Positions 30,461-40,775 of a stretch of DNA of 64,000 nucleotides are shown here, piece after piece; positions within the stretch are counted from its first letter, which is position 1; each line of letters opens with the position of its first letter. The notes under the pieces are model-generated. The model was not told the DNA's origin and searched no databases. It saw only the letters and a program-made list of their open reading frames with translations. The stretch is from assembly GCF_039388985.1 (NCBI RefSeq), contig NZ_CP135021.1, forward strand, positions 62,001 to 126,000, written 5' to 3'. A program made the translations under genes and the position numbers. Origin of the DNA: Buchnera aphidicola (Aphis aurantii) (GTDB lineage: Bacteria > Pseudomonadota > Gammaproteobacteria > Enterobacterales > Enterobacteriaceae).

Positions 30461-31678
30461 GTGAGAAGAGTTGTTATTACAGGATTCGGTATTATTTCGA
30501 GTATTGGAAATAATAAAAAAGAAGTTTTGACTTCTTTATATAATGGTTATTCTGGAATCGTTTTTTCAGAAGAAATGCAAAAATTTGGTATGCGTAGTCA
30601 AGTTTGTGGAAATATTAAATTAAAACGTAAAAATTTAATTAATAAAAAAATATCTCGTTTTATGACTGATGGTGCTATTTATGCATTTTTATCAATGAAA
30701 CAAGCTGTTAGAGATGCTAAATTAAAAGATACAGATTATCAAAAAAATTCTCGTGTTGGATTAATTATTGGATCTGGTGCAGGTTCTCGTAAAGATTACG
30801 TAAAAGATATATATGCTCTTAAAAATCGTCCTGATTGGCGATCTTTAAACCCATATACTGCAATTAAATCGATGACGTCTGGCATATCTGCGTGTTTATC
30901 CACTATATTTAAAATTTATGGTGTAAATTATTCTATTAATTCTGCATGTGCAACTTCTAGTCACTGTATTGGTAGTGCTTATGAATTAGTGAAATTTGGA
31001 AAACAAGATCTTATTTTTGCAGGTGGCGCTGAAGAAGTCAGTTGTGAGTTAGCTGCTGAATTTGATGCAATGAAAGTATTATCTTCAAAGTTTAATAAAA
31101 ATCCAATTCAATCATCTTGTGTTTATGATGTGAATCGAGATGGTTTTGTGATATCAGGAGGTGGAGGGATCGTAGTTATTGAAGATTTAAATTCAGCACT
31201 TGCTCGTTCTGCTCATATTTATGCTGAAATTATTGGGTATGCTGCAACATCTGATGGGAATAATATGGTTGTTCCTTCTGGAGAAGGTGCACTAAGATGC
31301 ATGAATTTAGCTAAAGGTAAAAAAAATTTATCTATCGATTATGTAAATTCCCATGGAACATCCACTCAAATTGGTGATTTAATTGAACTAAAAGCAATTA
31401 AAAAATCTTTTTTACATGAAAAAAAACCAATGATTTCATCTACGAAATCTATAACCGGTCATGCTTTAGGAGCATCTGGAGTTCATGAAATTATTTATAC
31501 TTTATTAATGTTAGAATATAATTTTATAGCTCCTTCTATGAATATTAATGTATTAGAACCTTATGCAAAAAATATGAATATTATTCAAAAAACTACTTTT
31601 AAAAAAATTACTACTGCAATGTCTAATAATTTTGGATTCGGAGGAACAAATGCTTCTTTAATACTAAAAAGATATTAA
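30461..31678 (+). CDS. fabB: 3-oxoacyl-ACP synthase I (KAS I)
   Basis: 405 residues starting at GTG 30461, preceded by AAGG; E. coli FabB is 406. It elongates acyl chains in type II fatty-acid synthesis and in E. coli is required for the unsaturated branch. The catalytic Cys lies in SINSACATSSHCIG near residue 163, and the two catalytic His residues in NSHGTSTQIGD near 298 and TGHALGASGVHE near 333. The C-terminal NNFGFGGTNASL loop is intact. The match is to FabB rather than FabF (for example ITGFGIISSIGNNKKEVL). Own transcription unit, divergent from rsmI. Confidence 0.97.
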   Translation: MRRVVITGFGIISSIGNNKKEVLTSLYNGYSGIVFSEEMQKFGMRSQVCGNIKLKRKNLINKKISRFMTDGAIYAFLSMKQAVRDAKLKDTDYQKNSRVGLIIGSGAGSRKDYVKDIYALKNRPDWRSLNPYTAIKSMTSGISACLSTIFKIYGVNYSINSACATSSHCIGSAYELVKFGKQDLIFAGGAEEVSCELAAEFDAMKVLSSKFNKNPIQSSCVYDVNRDGFVISGGGGIVVIEDLNSALARSAHIYAEIIGYAATSDGNNMVVPSGEGALRCMNLAKGKKNLSIDYVNSHGTSTQIGDLIELKAIKKSFLHEKKPMISSTKSITGHALGASGVHEIIYTLLMLEYNFIAPSMNINVLEPYAKNMNIIQKTTFKKITTAMSNNFGFGGTNASLILKRY

Positions 31679-31784
31679 TTTTTTTTAAATAGATTTTTAT
31701 TTTAAATTATGTGTGAAATATATGTATTATTTATCAAGTAACAATATATTTTATATTTTTTTAACTTTTAATAAAGAGTAATAT

Positions 31785-32735
31785 ATGAATCAGTTAGAAC
31801 TTTTAAGTACGTTCACAAAAATTGTGGCAGATACAAGCGATATAGATGCTATTTGTAAATATAAACCTGAAGATGCTACTACAAATCCGTCTTTAATACT
31901 ACAAGCAATGAATTTAAAATCTAATCAAAAATTTCTCTATAAAGCAATAGAATATGCTAACAAAAAAGGTGGTTCAAAAGAAAAAAGATTAATAAATGCA
32001 AGTGATAAAATTTTAGTTGATCTTGGTATAGAAATTTTAAAGCATATACCAGGTTATATTTCTAGCGAAGTAGATGCCCGTCTATCTTTTAATCAAGAAA
32101 AATGTATTTTAAAAGCAAAAAAAATAATTAAAATGTACGAAGAAGAAGGTGTTTCTAGACAAAGAGTGCTGATTAAATTAGCAGCTACATGGGAATGTAT
32201 AAAAGCAGCAGAAGAATTAAAAAAAGATAATATTTTATGCAATTTAACTCTTTTATTCTCTTTTGCTCAAGCACGTTCTTGTGCAGAATCTGGAGTATTT
32301 TTAATATCTCCTTTTATTGGACGTATTTATGATTGGTATGTAGCTCAGAATTTAATATCAAATTTTTCTTATAATAAAGATCCAGGAGTGATGGCTGTTT
32401 GTAAAATTTATAATTTTTATAAAAAACATAACTATAAAACAATTATTATGGGTGCTAGTTTTAGAAATATACAGCAAATTTTATTATTATCTGGCTGTGA
32501 TCGATTAACTATTTCTCCTTTATTATTAAAAGAACTTGAATCAAATAATACAATATTTGATAGGAAACTAATTCCACCTACTACTTTCATCAAACCACCT
32601 ATTCCTCTTTCTGAAGAAGAATTTAGATGGGAACATAATCAAGATGAAATGGCTGTTCAAAAATTATCAGAAGGTATAAGAAATTTTGGAAAAGATCAAT
32701 TGTTTTTAGAAAAAATTATTTCAAAATTAATATAA
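31785..32735 (+). CDS. talA: Transaldolase (TalA type)
   Basis: 316 residues, the E. coli TalA length. It interconverts C3, C4, C6 and C7 sugar phosphates in the non-oxidative pentose phosphate pathway. Motifs are [20 protein letters not shown], the Schiff-base Lys in [11 protein letters not shown] near residue 131, [18 protein letters not shown] and [10 protein letters not shown], plus the C-terminal [21 protein letters not shown]. It is followed 55 bases later by transketolase, the same talA-tktB pairing as in E. coli, and the two are probably cotranscribed to the hairpin at 34817. Confidence 0.96.
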   Translation: MNQLELLSTFTKIVADTSDIDAICKYKPEDATTNPSLILQAMNLKSNQKFLYKAIEYANKKGGSKEKRLINASDKILVDLGIEILKHIPGYISSEVDARLSFNQEKCILKAKKIIKMYEEEGVSRQRVLIKLAATWECIKAAEELKKDNILCNLTLLFSFAQARSCAESGVFLISPFIGRIYDWYVAQNLISNFSYNKDPGVMAVCKIYNFYKKHNYKTIIMGASFRNIQQILLLSGCDRLTISPLLLKELESNNTIFDRKLIPPTTFIKPPIPLSEEEFRWEHNQDEMAVQKLSEGIRNFGKDQLFLEKIISKLI

Positions 32736-32790
32736 TTATCAATAAAATATTCATTTATTTGTTGTCAAAATTAGAATTTGGGAAAAATCT

Positions 32791-34788
32791 ATGTCTTTAG
32801 AAAATAAATTATCGAACGCAATTCGTATGTTAAGTATAGATGCAGTTCAAAATGCAAAATCAGGTCATCCTGGAATGCCAATGGGTATGGCAGATATTGC
32901 AGAGGTATTATGGAGAAAATTTTTAAAACATAGCCCAAACAATCCTAAATGGGATAATCGAGATCGTTTTGTGTTATCTAACGGTCATGGTTCAATGTTG
33001 CTTTATAGTTTATTGCATCTTACTGGATATGATTTATCAATAGAAGAAATTAAAAAATTCAGAACTTTCAACTCTAAAACTCCAGGTCATCCTGAAATAG
33101 AAGAAACACCAGGTGTTGAAACTACTACTGGTCCGTTAGGTCAAGGTTTAGCAAATGCTGTCGGTATGGCGATTGCAGAAAAAACATTAAGCGCTCATTT
33201 TAATAGAGTCAATTTTGATATAGTTAATCATTATACCTGGGTATTTGTAGGAGATGGGTGTTTAATGGAAGGAATTTCACATGAGGTATGCTCCTTAGCA
33301 GGTACTTTAAAATTAGGAAAATTAATTGTTTTTTATGATAGCAATGGTATTTCAATAGATGGAAAAATATCTAATTGGTTTACAGATGATACAGTAATGC
33401 GGTTTAAGTCTTATAATTGGCACGTAGTAGATAAAGTAGATGGTCATGATGCTGGCTCTATCGAGAGAAGTATTAAAGAAGCAATATCTATTGTAGATCA
33501 ACCATCTATTATTATTTGTAATACTGTTATTGGTTTTGGTTCTCCAAATAAATCAGGTACATCAGAATCTCATGGAGCTCCTCTTGGGGAACCTGAAATT
33601 ACTTTAACAAGAAAAAATTTAAAATGGAATTATTCACCTTTTGAAATTCCAAAAGAAATTTATAAAAAGTGGAATTTTATTGAAAAAGGTATGATGTTAG
33701 AAAAAGAATGGAATAAAAAACTTGATTTATATAAGGAAAAATACCCAAAACTTGCAGAAGAATATTTAAGACGTTTGAAAAAAAAATTACCTATTAAATG
33801 GCAAAAAAAAACTAGCGAATATATTACTGAATTGAAAAATAACCCTAAAAATATTGCAAGTCGTAATGCTTCTCAAAATGTTTTGGAAAAATTTATAAAA
33901 CTATTACCCGAATTAATAGGTGGATCAGCAGATTTATCACCTAGTAATTTAACTATTTGTTCGTCGTCCAGATCTATAGTTGAAAATCCCTCCGGAAATT
34001 ATATACATTATGGTGTTCGTGAGTTTGGTATGACTGCTATTGCTAATGGAATTTCTCATCATGGTGGGTTTATTCCGTATACTTCAACATTTTTAATGTT
34101 TGTTGAATACGCAAGAAATGCTGTTCGAATGGCTGCGTTAATGAATACTAAACATATTTTTGTATATACTCATGACTCTATTGGTCTTGGTGAAGATGGA
34201 CCGACTCACCAACCAATAGAACAATTAGCTAATTTAAGAATGACTCCTAATATAGATGTATGGCGACCTTGTGATCAAGTTGAAACTGCTATAGCATGGA
34301 AATTTGCAATTGAAAAAAAAGAAGGTCCAACAGCATTAATTTTATCTCGTCAAAATTTATCTCAATTAAGTAGAGATGATCAACAAATCAGTAATGTTTC
34401 GTTCGGAGGATATATATTATATGATTCTAAACAACCTATTGATGTTATTTTTATCTCAACTGGTTCAGAAGTTGAAATTACTTTACTTGCTGCAAAAAAA
34501 ATTGTTTCTTTAGGTTATTCTGTACGCGTTGTTTCAATGCCTTCTAATAATGTTTTTGATAGGCAAGAAAATACATATAAAGAATTTGTATTACCTTCTT
34601 ATGTCAGTAAAAGAATTGCAGTAGAAGCAAGTATAAAAGATTTTTGGTATAAATATGTAGGAATAAATGGTTTGATTATTGGTATGGAAACATTTGGAAA
34701 ATCAGCTCCAGCTGATATTTTATTTGAAAAATTTGGTTTCACTGTAAAAAATATAGTCAATAAAACAAAAAAATTTTTAAAACATTAA
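32791..34788 (+). CDS. tktB: Transketolase
   Basis: 665 residues (about 667 in E. coli). This thiamine-diphosphate enzyme moves two-carbon units between sugar phosphates, making ribose 5-phosphate and erythrose 4-phosphate available for nucleotides, histidine and aromatic amino acids. The sequence has [36 protein letters not shown] (in two adjoining motifs), [16 protein letters not shown], the ThDP motif [13 protein letters not shown], and the ThDP-activating Glu in [12 protein letters not shown] near residue 411. The tktA/tktB choice follows from the talA neighbour only. Confidence 0.96.
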   Translation: MSLENKLSNAIRMLSIDAVQNAKSGHPGMPMGMADIAEVLWRKFLKHSPNNPKWDNRDRFVLSNGHGSMLLYSLLHLTGYDLSIEEIKKFRTFNSKTPGHPEIEETPGVETTTGPLGQGLANAVGMAIAEKTLSAHFNRVNFDIVNHYTWVFVGDGCLMEGISHEVCSLAGTLKLGKLIVFYDSNGISIDGKISNWFTDDTVMRFKSYNWHVVDKVDGHDAGSIERSIKEAISIVDQPSIIICNTVIGFGSPNKSGTSESHGAPLGEPEITLTRKNLKWNYSPFEIPKEIYKKWNFIEKGMMLEKEWNKKLDLYKEKYPKLAEEYLRRLKKKLPIKWQKKTSEYITELKNNPKNIASRNASQNVLEKFIKLLPELIGGSADLSPSNLTICSSSRSIVENPSGNYIHYGVREFGMTAIANGISHHGGFIPYTSTFLMFVEYARNAVRMAALMNTKHIFVYTHDSIGLGEDGPTHQPIEQLANLRMTPNIDVWRPCDQVETAIAWKFAIEKKEGPTALILSRQNLSQLSRDDQQISNVSFGGYILYDSKQPIDVIFISTGSEVEITLLAAKKIVSLGYSVRVVSMPSNNVFDRQENTYKEFVLPSYVSKRIAVEASIKDFWYKYVGINGLIIGMETFGKSAPADILFEKFGFTVKNIVNKTKKFLKH

Positions 34789-34816
34789 TTTTTTCAACTA
34801 TTATAAATAGTTATAA

Positions 34817-34831
34817 GGGGCTTTTAGCCCC
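34817..34831 (+). terminator. Terminator after tktB
   Basis: GGGGCT-TTT-AGCCCC followed by ATTT: a compact 6-bp stem with five G-C pairs, unusual in this A+T-rich sequence. It lies 28 bases past the tktB stop and upstream of the dapE start. Confidence 0.8.
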
Positions 34832-34884
34832 ATTTGATCGTTTTAAATATTGAAAATTATAAAAAGCATTTTAAAGAGAATAAC

Positions 34885-36012
34885 ATGATTGACTCAGTAA
34901 TTGAATTAACGAAAAAATTAATTCGAATTCCATCTATAAGTCCAAAAGATTTAGGTTGCCAAGATATTATGATACACTTTCTATCTAATCTTGGATTTAA
35001 AATAAAAAAAATTAAGATTAACGATACAACAAATTTTTGGGCTACCAGAGGAACAGGAAAAACTTTAACTTTTGCTGGTCATACAGATGTAGTTTCACCT
35101 GGAGAATATAAATATTGGGATAATCATCCATTTAATCCTATAGTCCAAAATGGTGTTTTGTTTGGGAGAGGCGCTTCAGACATGAAAGGCGCTTTAGCTG
35201 CTATGTTGATAGCTTCTAAAAAATTTATAACACAACATCCTTATCATAAGGGTCGTTTATCTTTTTTAATTACTTCAGATGAAGAATCATCTGCTATTGA
35301 TGGCACAAAAAAAGTTGTAGATTATTTAATTTCTAAAAAAGATTTAATTGACTACTGTATCGTAGGAGAGCCTACTAGCTATAGTAAAGTTGGCGATTGT
35401 ATAAAGAATGGTCGACGTGGTTCTTTAAATGCTAATTTAAAAATTTTAGGTATTCAAGGACATATTGCATATCCAAATTTTGCGGATAATCCAATTCATA
35501 AAGGATTACCTATTATTTTACAGTTATTAGCTATGCCGTTAGATCAAGGTAATAATTTTTTTTCACCAACTATTATGAATATTTCAAATATTCATGCGGG
35601 AAACGGAAGTGATAATATTATTCCAGGATCTTTATTAGTACAGTTTAACTTTCGTTTTAGTAATGAAATATCTGAAAATCAAATTAAATCAAATTTTCTA
35701 AAAATATTAGATAAAAATAATATTAATTATTCGATCAAATGGAATTTATCTGGCCTTCCATATCTTACAAAAAATAGTTTATTGGAAAATACTGTGATTG
35801 AATCTATTTTAAATATTACCAAAAATAAGCCTATTTTATCTACAGATGGTGGTACTTCAGATGGACGATTTATTGCTAAACTTAATTCACAAATAATAGA
35901 ATTAGGTTTGCTTAATAAGACTATTCATAAAGTTAATGAGTGCGTAAAAATATCTGATTTAAAAATATTAACTTTAATTTATGAAAATATTATAAAAAAG
36001 TTACTTGTATAA
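34885..36012 (+). CDS. dapE: Succinyl-diaminopimelate desuccinylase
   Basis: The ATG at 34885 gives 375 residues, the exact E. coli length, with [20 protein letters not shown] aligning to its N-terminus; an upstream TTG at 34834 adds 17 unmatched residues and begins just past the terminator. DapE releases succinate to give LL-diaminopimelate for lysine and peptidoglycan. The metallopeptidase zinc ligands appear in FAGHTDVV, the [13 protein letters not shown] motif, [11 protein letters not shown] and GEPTS, and the last His in [11 protein letters not shown]. It converges with the bamC-dapA pair; yffB, its E. coli neighbour, is absent. Confidence 0.97.
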   Translation: MIDSVIELTKKLIRIPSISPKDLGCQDIMIHFLSNLGFKIKKIKINDTTNFWATRGTGKTLTFAGHTDVVSPGEYKYWDNHPFNPIVQNGVLFGRGASDMKGALAAMLIASKKFITQHPYHKGRLSFLITSDEESSAIDGTKKVVDYLISKKDLIDYCIVGEPTSYSKVGDCIKNGRRGSLNANLKILGIQGHIAYPNFADNPIHKGLPIILQLLAMPLDQGNNFFSPTIMNISNIHAGNGSDNIIPGSLLVQFNFRFSNEISENQIKSNFLKILDKNNINYSIKWNLSGLPYLTKNSLLENTVIESILNITKNKPILSTDGGTSDGRFIAKLNSQIIELGLLNKTIHKVNECVKISDLKILTLIYENIIKKLLV

Positions 36013-36049
36013 AATAACAATAATTTTTTCTATTTTATTGAATAGAATA

Positions 36050-36072
36050 CAGATTATCTAAAAGATAATCTG
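36050..36072. terminator. Hairpin between convergent dapE and bamC
   Basis: A 10-bp stem (CAGATTATCT and its complement) with a 3-base loop lies 38 bases after the dapE stop and 42 bases after the bamC stop. Position suggests a two-way terminator; the T tracts are weak. Confidence 0.65.
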
Positions 36073-36113
36073 CATCATCATATATAAATAAATTTTTTTA
36101 TATTTTAGATAAT

Positions 36114-36380
36114 TTATACAGGAGGAAATATATCATTGTTTTCTTTTTTTAAATCTTCTTCTGTATAAGGTATTTTATATTCTTGATCTTCATTAGGAAT
36201 ACTAATTCCTTTTGGAACAATTAATTTTTTAAGTTGTTTTTGATTATTTTCATTAAGCAAAATATTCTGATTTTTTTGCATAATATTTAAATTGCAAGAA
36301 GTTACTAAAAATATAATAAAAATCTTTAAAATAATTATTTTTTTTAGATAAAAAAACTTGTTTTTATTAAAATTTAGCAT
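36114..36380 (-). CDS. bamC: Miniature BamC-like (NlpB) lipoprotein
   Basis: 88 residues only; E. coli BamC has 344. After a Lys-rich N-terminus and a hydrophobic stretch (residues 14-28), a lipobox FLVTSC places the lipidated Cys at residue 29. The mature part keeps a segment, [20 protein letters not shown] near residues 52-71, which aligns to the E. coli pattern ELHAPAGM..LPVTSGDYAIP, followed by DIFPPV resembling DIRPP. In E. coli this unstructured N-terminal part of BamC binds BamD; the two globular domains are gone. It overlaps the end of dapA by 14 bases, the dapA-bamC order of E. coli, which supports the identity. Confidence 0.8.
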   Translation of the reverse strand: MLNFNKNKFFYLKKIIILKIFIIFLVTSCNLNIMQKNQNILLNENNQKQLKKLIVPKGISIPNEDQEYKIPYTEEDLKKENNDIFPPV

Positions 36381-37242
36381 ATTTTAGAGCTTTTTCAAGT
36401 TGAATTTTTCCAGCAGATGAAATTGGAGTCATTGGTAGTCGAAGTGTATCATTTTTTATTAGACCCATTTTTTTAGCCAGCCATTTAATTGGAATCGGAT
36501 TTGATTCTATAAATAATGATTCGTGTAATAAAGATAATCGTTCATTTATTCGTCTTGCGTTAATAAAATCACCTTTTAATGCATATAAACACATTTTTGT
36601 CATTTCCTTAGCCGCAATATTTGCTGTTACTGATATTACTCCTTGTCCACCTAATTGTATAAAATCTAATGCTGTTGCATCATCTCCGCTAATCAACAAA
36701 AAATTATTTTTGACTATTTTTTTAATTTGATTAATTCTTGATAAATCTCCAGTTGCTTCTTTTATCCCAATAATGTTATTAAATTTAGATAACCGAGAAA
36801 TAGTTTGTGGAAGTAAATCACATCCAGTACGGCTTGGTACATTATATAAAATTTGTGGTAATTCTGTATGCTCTGAAATCGCTTTGAAATGTTGATATAA
36901 TCCTTCTTGAGTAGGTTTATTATAATATGGAGTTACAGTAAGACAAGCAGAAATACCTGATTTTTCAAATCTTTTAGTTAATAATATAGCTTCATTTGTT
37001 GCATTAGCACCTGTTCCTGCAATAATAGGAATTCGTTTATCTGCCATTTCTAATGTTAACATTACAACTTTAATATGTTCTTCTTGACTTAAAGTGGCTG
37101 ACTCTCCGGTTGTTCCGACAGAAACAATTGCTGTGGTTTTGTTTAATACATGATAGTCAATTAAATTTTTTAAACTAGAATGACAGATTTCGCCTGATTT
37201 ATTCATTGGTGTAATTAAAGCTACCATACTTCCTGTGAACAT
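36367..37242 (-). CDS. dapA: 4-hydroxy-tetrahydrodipicolinate synthase
   Basis: 291 residues (292 in E. coli). DapA condenses pyruvate with aspartate semialdehyde, the committed step to diaminopimelate and lysine. It shows [31 protein letters not shown] with the catalytic Thr pair, [19 protein letters not shown] split over the active-site Tyr region, [12 protein letters not shown], and the Schiff-base Lys in [12 protein letters not shown] near residue 161. A strong ribosome-binding site (GGAGGG, 37251-37260 region) lies directly beside a small hairpin. Cotranscribed with bamC downstream. Lysine supply is a known symbiotic role of such bacteria. Confidence 0.97.
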   Translation of the reverse strand: MFTGSMVALITPMNKSGEICHSSLKNLIDYHVLNKTTAIVSVGTTGESATLSQEEHIKVVMLTLEMADKRIPIIAGTGANATNEAILLTKRFEKSGISACLTVTPYYNKPTQEGLYQHFKAISEHTELPQILYNVPSRTGCDLLPQTISRLSKFNNIIGIKEATGDLSRINQIKKIVKNNFLLISGDDATALDFIQLGGQGVISVTANIAAKEMTKMCLYALKGDFINARRINERLSLLHESLFIESNPIPIKWLAKKMGLIKNDTLRLPMTPISSAGKIQLEKALKYAKF

Positions 37243-37250
37243 TATTTTTA

Positions 37251-37276
37251 TTTCCCTCCATAAAAATATTTTATGG
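37251..37276 (-). promoter_or_regulatory. dapA ribosome-binding site with adjoining hairpin
   Basis: On the mRNA an 8-bp hairpin, CCATAAAA-TAT-TTTTATGG, abuts and partly contains the GGAGGG ribosome-binding sequence of dapA. This could modulate translation, or may simply be an A/T palindrome; only the site itself is firm. Confidence 0.5.
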
Positions 37277-37700
37277 TATTTTATTCAATGTTTAAAATGA
37301 ATGAAATAAAATTATATATGTAATATATTTAAAATTATTGTTAATAAATTTAATTTTTTTTATTGTTATTAATATGGTTTTAATATTAAATTAATTAATG
37401 ATATACTTTAAAAAATTACTTTTAAACATTCAATTAAGATTTATTTATTTTCATGTTAAAATGTTTTTAAATTATTTTTAATTTAAATTGATTTGTTTAT
37501 TAAAAGTTAAATTTTAGCTAAATTGTTTGTAAAAATGAGCAATAAAAAAAATATTTTTTACAATCGACAGTATAAATTATCAATTATTTATAAAGTTAGT
37601 GTATTTTAAAAAAATTAAATTATATTGATTTAAATAAAAAAATATAAATCGAAATAAACATATAAATAAATTTATCAAATTTTTACTATTATTTTATTCG

Positions 37701-37732
37701 TGCTGCTAAAATATACATATATTTTAGCAGCA
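37701..37732 (-). terminator. Long hairpin downstream of aroC
   Basis: A perfect 15-bp inverted repeat (TGCTGCTAAAATATA and its complement) with a 2-base loop lies 34 bases past the aroC stop. No strong T tract follows on the minus strand, so it may protect mRNA ends as well as terminate. Confidence 0.6.
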
Positions 37733-37765
37733 TAATAAAAAAAATTATTTTTTTGTAATGATATA

Positions 37766-38836
37766 TTAATTAATTGTTTTATCACATTGAGCTCTAAATC
37801 TTAATATATGATCCATAATAACAATAGCAACCATCGCTTCAGTTATTGGAACAGCTCTAATTCCTACACATGGATCATGTCGACCTTTTACAGTTATTTC
37901 TGTTTTTTTGTTATCTATATTAACTGTTTGTCCTTTTATTCGTATACTTGAAGTAGGTTTGAACGCTGTTTTTAATATAATATTTTCTCCATTACTAATA
38001 CCTCCTAAAATTCCTCCGCAATGGTTACTTTTAAATCCAGATGGAGTAATTTCATCTCGATTTTGGCTCCCTTTTTGATTAATAACTAAAAAACCATCTC
38101 CAATTTCTACTCCTTTAACCGCATTAATACTCATTAATGCATGTGCTAAATCTGCATCTATTCGATCAAAAACTGGTTCACCAAGTCCTATAGGAATATT
38201 TTCAGCAATAATTGTTATTTCAGCTCCGATTGAATCACCTAGTTTTTTTAGTTGTTTAATCAATTGTTTTATATCTTCATTTTTCTTTGAATTAGCGCAA
38301 AAAAATGGATTATTATTAACCTCTTCCCATGATTCAAAAGAACATGTAATATGACCTATTTTTGAAAGATATGCTCTTATTATAATTCCATATTTGTTTT
38401 TTAGATATTTCTTCGCAATTCCCCCTGCGGCAACTCGCATCGCTGTTTCACGCGCCGATGATCTTCCTCCGCCCCGATAATCTCTAATACCATATTTTTT
38501 TTCGTAAGTATAATCGGCATGTCCTGGTCGAAATAAATTTTTTATCTCTGTATAATCTTGAGATCTTTGATCATTGTTCTTAATCATTAAACCGATACTT
38601 GTTCCTGTGGTTATACCATTGAAAACACCGGAAAGTATATGAATCTTGTCTTCTTCACATCTTTGTGTAGTATATCTAGAAGTACCTGGTTTACGTCGAT
38701 TTAAATCAATTTGTAAATCATGAGAAGATAATTTCAAACCCGGTGGAACACCGTCAACTATACATCCTAAAGCTTCTCCATGTGATTCACCAAAAGTTGT
38801 TACACAAAATATTTTTCCAATTGTATTACCTGCCAT
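37766..38836 (-). CDS. aroC: Chorismate synthase
   Basis: Start taken at the ATG read from 38836, giving [20 protein letters not shown] and 356 residues (361 in E. coli); the longer frame adds 17 Lys-rich, unmatched residues. AroC makes chorismate from EPSP, using reduced FMN as cofactor, for the aromatic amino acids. Signatures are [19 protein letters not shown] (motif 1), [45 protein letters not shown] in two parts, and [13 protein letters not shown] near the C-terminus. It is divergent from smrB; in E. coli smrB lies close to aroC as well. Confidence 0.97.
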   Translation of the reverse strand: MAGNTIGKIFCVTTFGESHGEALGCIVDGVPPGLKLSSHDLQIDLNRRKPGTSRYTTQRCEEDKIHILSGVFNGITTGTSIGLMIKNNDQRSQDYTEIKNLFRPGHADYTYEKKYGIRDYRGGGRSSARETAMRVAAGGIAKKYLKNKYGIIIRAYLSKIGHITCSFESWEEVNNNPFFCANSKKNEDIKQLIKQLKKLGDSIGAEITIIAENIPIGLGEPVFDRIDADLAHALMSINAVKGVEIGDGFLVINQKGSQNRDEITPSGFKSNHCGGILGGISNGENIILKTAFKPTSSIRIKGQTVNIDNKKTEITVKGRHDPCVGIRAVPITEAMVAIVIMDHILRFRAQCDKTIN

Positions 38837-39055
38837 ATTTTTCTTCTTTTTTTTGTATTTTATTTTAAATAATTTATATTTAAACAATATAACTACTATA
38901 GAAAAATAAAAAAATTTTTTTCATTCGATAATTATAATGATAAAATTTTTATTTGTTGTTTTTATAAAAAGTAAATTATATAATCAAAAAACATTTATTA
39001 AAACAATCATTTTAAAACAATATGTATTTATTTAGGCTATTGGTAATAAATAATT

Positions 39056-39592
39056 ATGAACAAAAATCAAGAATACGTTAATAAAAGTAATATTTTATTC
39101 CGTCAATATTTAAATGATACACGTGAAATAGTACAAGATACGATATTTCATTCCAGAATAAATAAAGTAGTTCGTCAAAATATAACATCAAAAAGAAATA
39201 TTTTTGAACAAGAAGCTCATAGCTATTATTTTTCTTGTTTTCAAAATGAAAGAACTTTTTTTAAAGATAATCCAGTTTCTTATATGCGTAATAAAAATTC
39301 GAATAATATTTTAAAACGCCTAATAAAAGGAAAGTATTTACCAGATATTTCTCTTGATTTACATGGATTTACACAGTATCAAGCTCAAAAAAAATTAGGC
39401 CAACTTATTACTATATGTCAAAAAGAAAAAATTTTTTGTGCTCATATTATACATGGATATGGAAAAAATATTTTAAAACAGCAAATACCTTTTTGGTTGT
39501 CTCAGCATCCCGATATAGTTGCTTTTCATCAAGCTCCCAAAATTTTTGGAAGTGATGCTGCTATTATAGTTATAATTGAAATTTATAATTAA
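39056..39592 (+). CDS. smrB: SmrB (YfcN), Smr-domain ribosome-rescue endonuclease
   Basis: 178 residues (183 in E. coli). SmrB cleaves mRNA between collided ribosomes, starting rescue of stalled translation. The C-terminal Smr domain is clear: LDLHGFTQYQAQKKLGQLI with the conserved DLHG, then HIIHGYGKNILKQQIPFWL with the HGxG motif, and PDIVAFHQAPKIFGSDAAI. The N-terminal extension that helps ribosome binding is also present (LFRQYLNDTREIVQDTI). Retention of a collision-rescue nuclease in such a small genome is worth noting, given the many poly(A) tracts in its mRNAs. Confidence 0.93.
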   Translation: MNKNQEYVNKSNILFRQYLNDTREIVQDTIFHSRINKVVRQNITSKRNIFEQEAHSYYFSCFQNERTFFKDNPVSYMRNKNSNNILKRLIKGKYLPDISLDLHGFTQYQAQKKLGQLITICQKEKIFCAHIIHGYGKNILKQQIPFWLSQHPDIVAFHQAPKIFGSDAAIIVIIEIYN

Positions 39593-39771
39593 AAAATAAA
39601 ATACACTTAAAATATTTTTTTTGCCAAATGTACTTCATAATTAATATCTTTTACATTTTAAATATTCATATCGTTGATGAATATAATACAATGTTCGATT
39701 AAATCCATATACTTTATTGATTTTTAAAATATATGAATCTCTTAAAAATTTAATGATAAATAATTCTTTTC
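39593..39771. other. Spacer between smrB and the his upstream terminator
   Basis: About 180 bases with short A/T palindromes and no recognised gene. I searched for a his leader peptide (a run of His codons CAT/CAC after an ATG) and found none. Confidence 0.5.
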
Positions 39772-39800
39772 AAAAACCCTTATCTATTTTTGGGTTTTTT
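39772..39800 (+). terminator. Intrinsic terminator upstream of hisG
   Basis: AAAAACCC and GGGTTTTTT pair across a loop of about 12 bases, followed by GTTTTATT, a classic terminator shape, 70 bases before the hisG ATG. It could end smrB transcription or be the remnant of the his attenuator; no His-rich leader peptide is visible before it. Confidence 0.7.
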
Positions 39801-39869
39801 GTTTTATTATCAGAAAGTATAATTTTATAAATTTATTTTTAAACATAAAAATATTACAGGATTTTTACG

Positions 39870-40769
39870 ATGTTAAATAGTAATCGTGTACGTATAGCGA
39901 TGCAAAAAACTGGTCGTTTAAGCAGTGAATCTATAAAATTATTAATATTATGCGGAATTAAAATTAATTTAAAACAGCAAAAATTAATAGCTTTTTCTGA
40001 AAATATGCCTATTGATGTCATGTTAGTACGTGATGATGATATTCCAGGTTTAGTAATGGATGGAATAGTAGATTTAGGTATAGTAGGAGAAAATGTTTTA
40101 CAAGAAGAATTATTAAAGCGAAAATCACAAAACTTAGATAGTTCTTATATTACTCTCAGACGTCTTGATTTTGGTTCTTGCAGGCTATCTCTTGCTATTC
40201 CTGTTGATACTTCTTATATTGATATAAAATCTATAGAAAATTTTAGAATAGCAACTTCATATCCTCATTTATTAAAAAAGTATCTAGATCGAAAAAATAT
40301 TAATTTTAAATCTTGTATGTTAAATGGTTCTGTAGAAGTAGCACCTAGAGCTGGTTTAGCTGATGCTATTTGTGATTTAGTTTCGACAGGAGCTACGTTA
40401 GAAGCTAATGGATTACGTGAAGTGAAAGTTATATTTCGTTCATATGCATGTTTTATTTGTAAAACAGAAAATATTAATGATATTAAAAAAGAAGTTATTA
40501 ATAAATTAATGACTCGTATTAAAGGTGTAATTAAAGCAAGAGAATCAAAATATATTATGTTACATGCTCCTACTAACAAACTTAATGAAGTGATCTCTTT
40601 GTTGCGTGGAGCAGAAAAACCAACAATTTTAAAATTAGCCGGTGAGAAGCATCGCGTAGCTATGCATATGGTGAGTAGTGAAACATTATTTTGGGAGACA
40701 ATGGAAAAATTAAAATCTTTAGGAGCTAGTTCTATTTTAGTTTTGCCTATTGAAAAAATGATGGAGTAG
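39870..40769 (+). CDS. hisG: ATP phosphoribosyltransferase
   Basis: 299 residues, the E. coli length, long form with the C-terminal regulatory domain. HisG joins ATP and PRPP in the first step of histidine synthesis. Visible are [41 protein letters not shown], the PRPP loop region [26 protein letters not shown] in two motifs, and the ACT-like tail with [12 protein letters not shown]. First gene of an eight-gene his operon in the enterobacterial order. A TACAGGA ribosome-binding sequence precedes the ATG. Confidence 0.97.
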   Translation: MLNSNRVRIAMQKTGRLSSESIKLLILCGIKINLKQQKLIAFSENMPIDVMLVRDDDIPGLVMDGIVDLGIVGENVLQEELLKRKSQNLDSSYITLRRLDFGSCRLSLAIPVDTSYIDIKSIENFRIATSYPHLLKKYLDRKNINFKSCMLNGSVEVAPRAGLADAICDLVSTGATLEANGLREVKVIFRSYACFICKTENINDIKKEVINKLMTRIKGVIKARESKYIMLHAPTNKLNEVISLLRGAEKPTILKLAGEKHRVAMHMVSSETLFWETMEKLKSLGASSILVLPIEKMME

Positions 40770-40775
40770 AATATT

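Larger units (their letters stand above)
37243..37765. other. Gene-free spacer between dapA and aroC
   Basis: 523 bases, the longest gap without a recognised gene here. It holds the dapA leader at one end and a 15-bp perfect palindromic hairpin at 37701-37732 at the other. No reading frame, tRNA or recognisable pseudogene was seen; the A/T composition and frequent stops suggest fully eroded DNA. Confidence 0.6.

Noticed and set aside
37766..38887. Longer aroC frame with a Lys-rich N-terminal extension
   Set aside because: The extension has no homology; MAGNTIG at 38836 matches the family start exactly.
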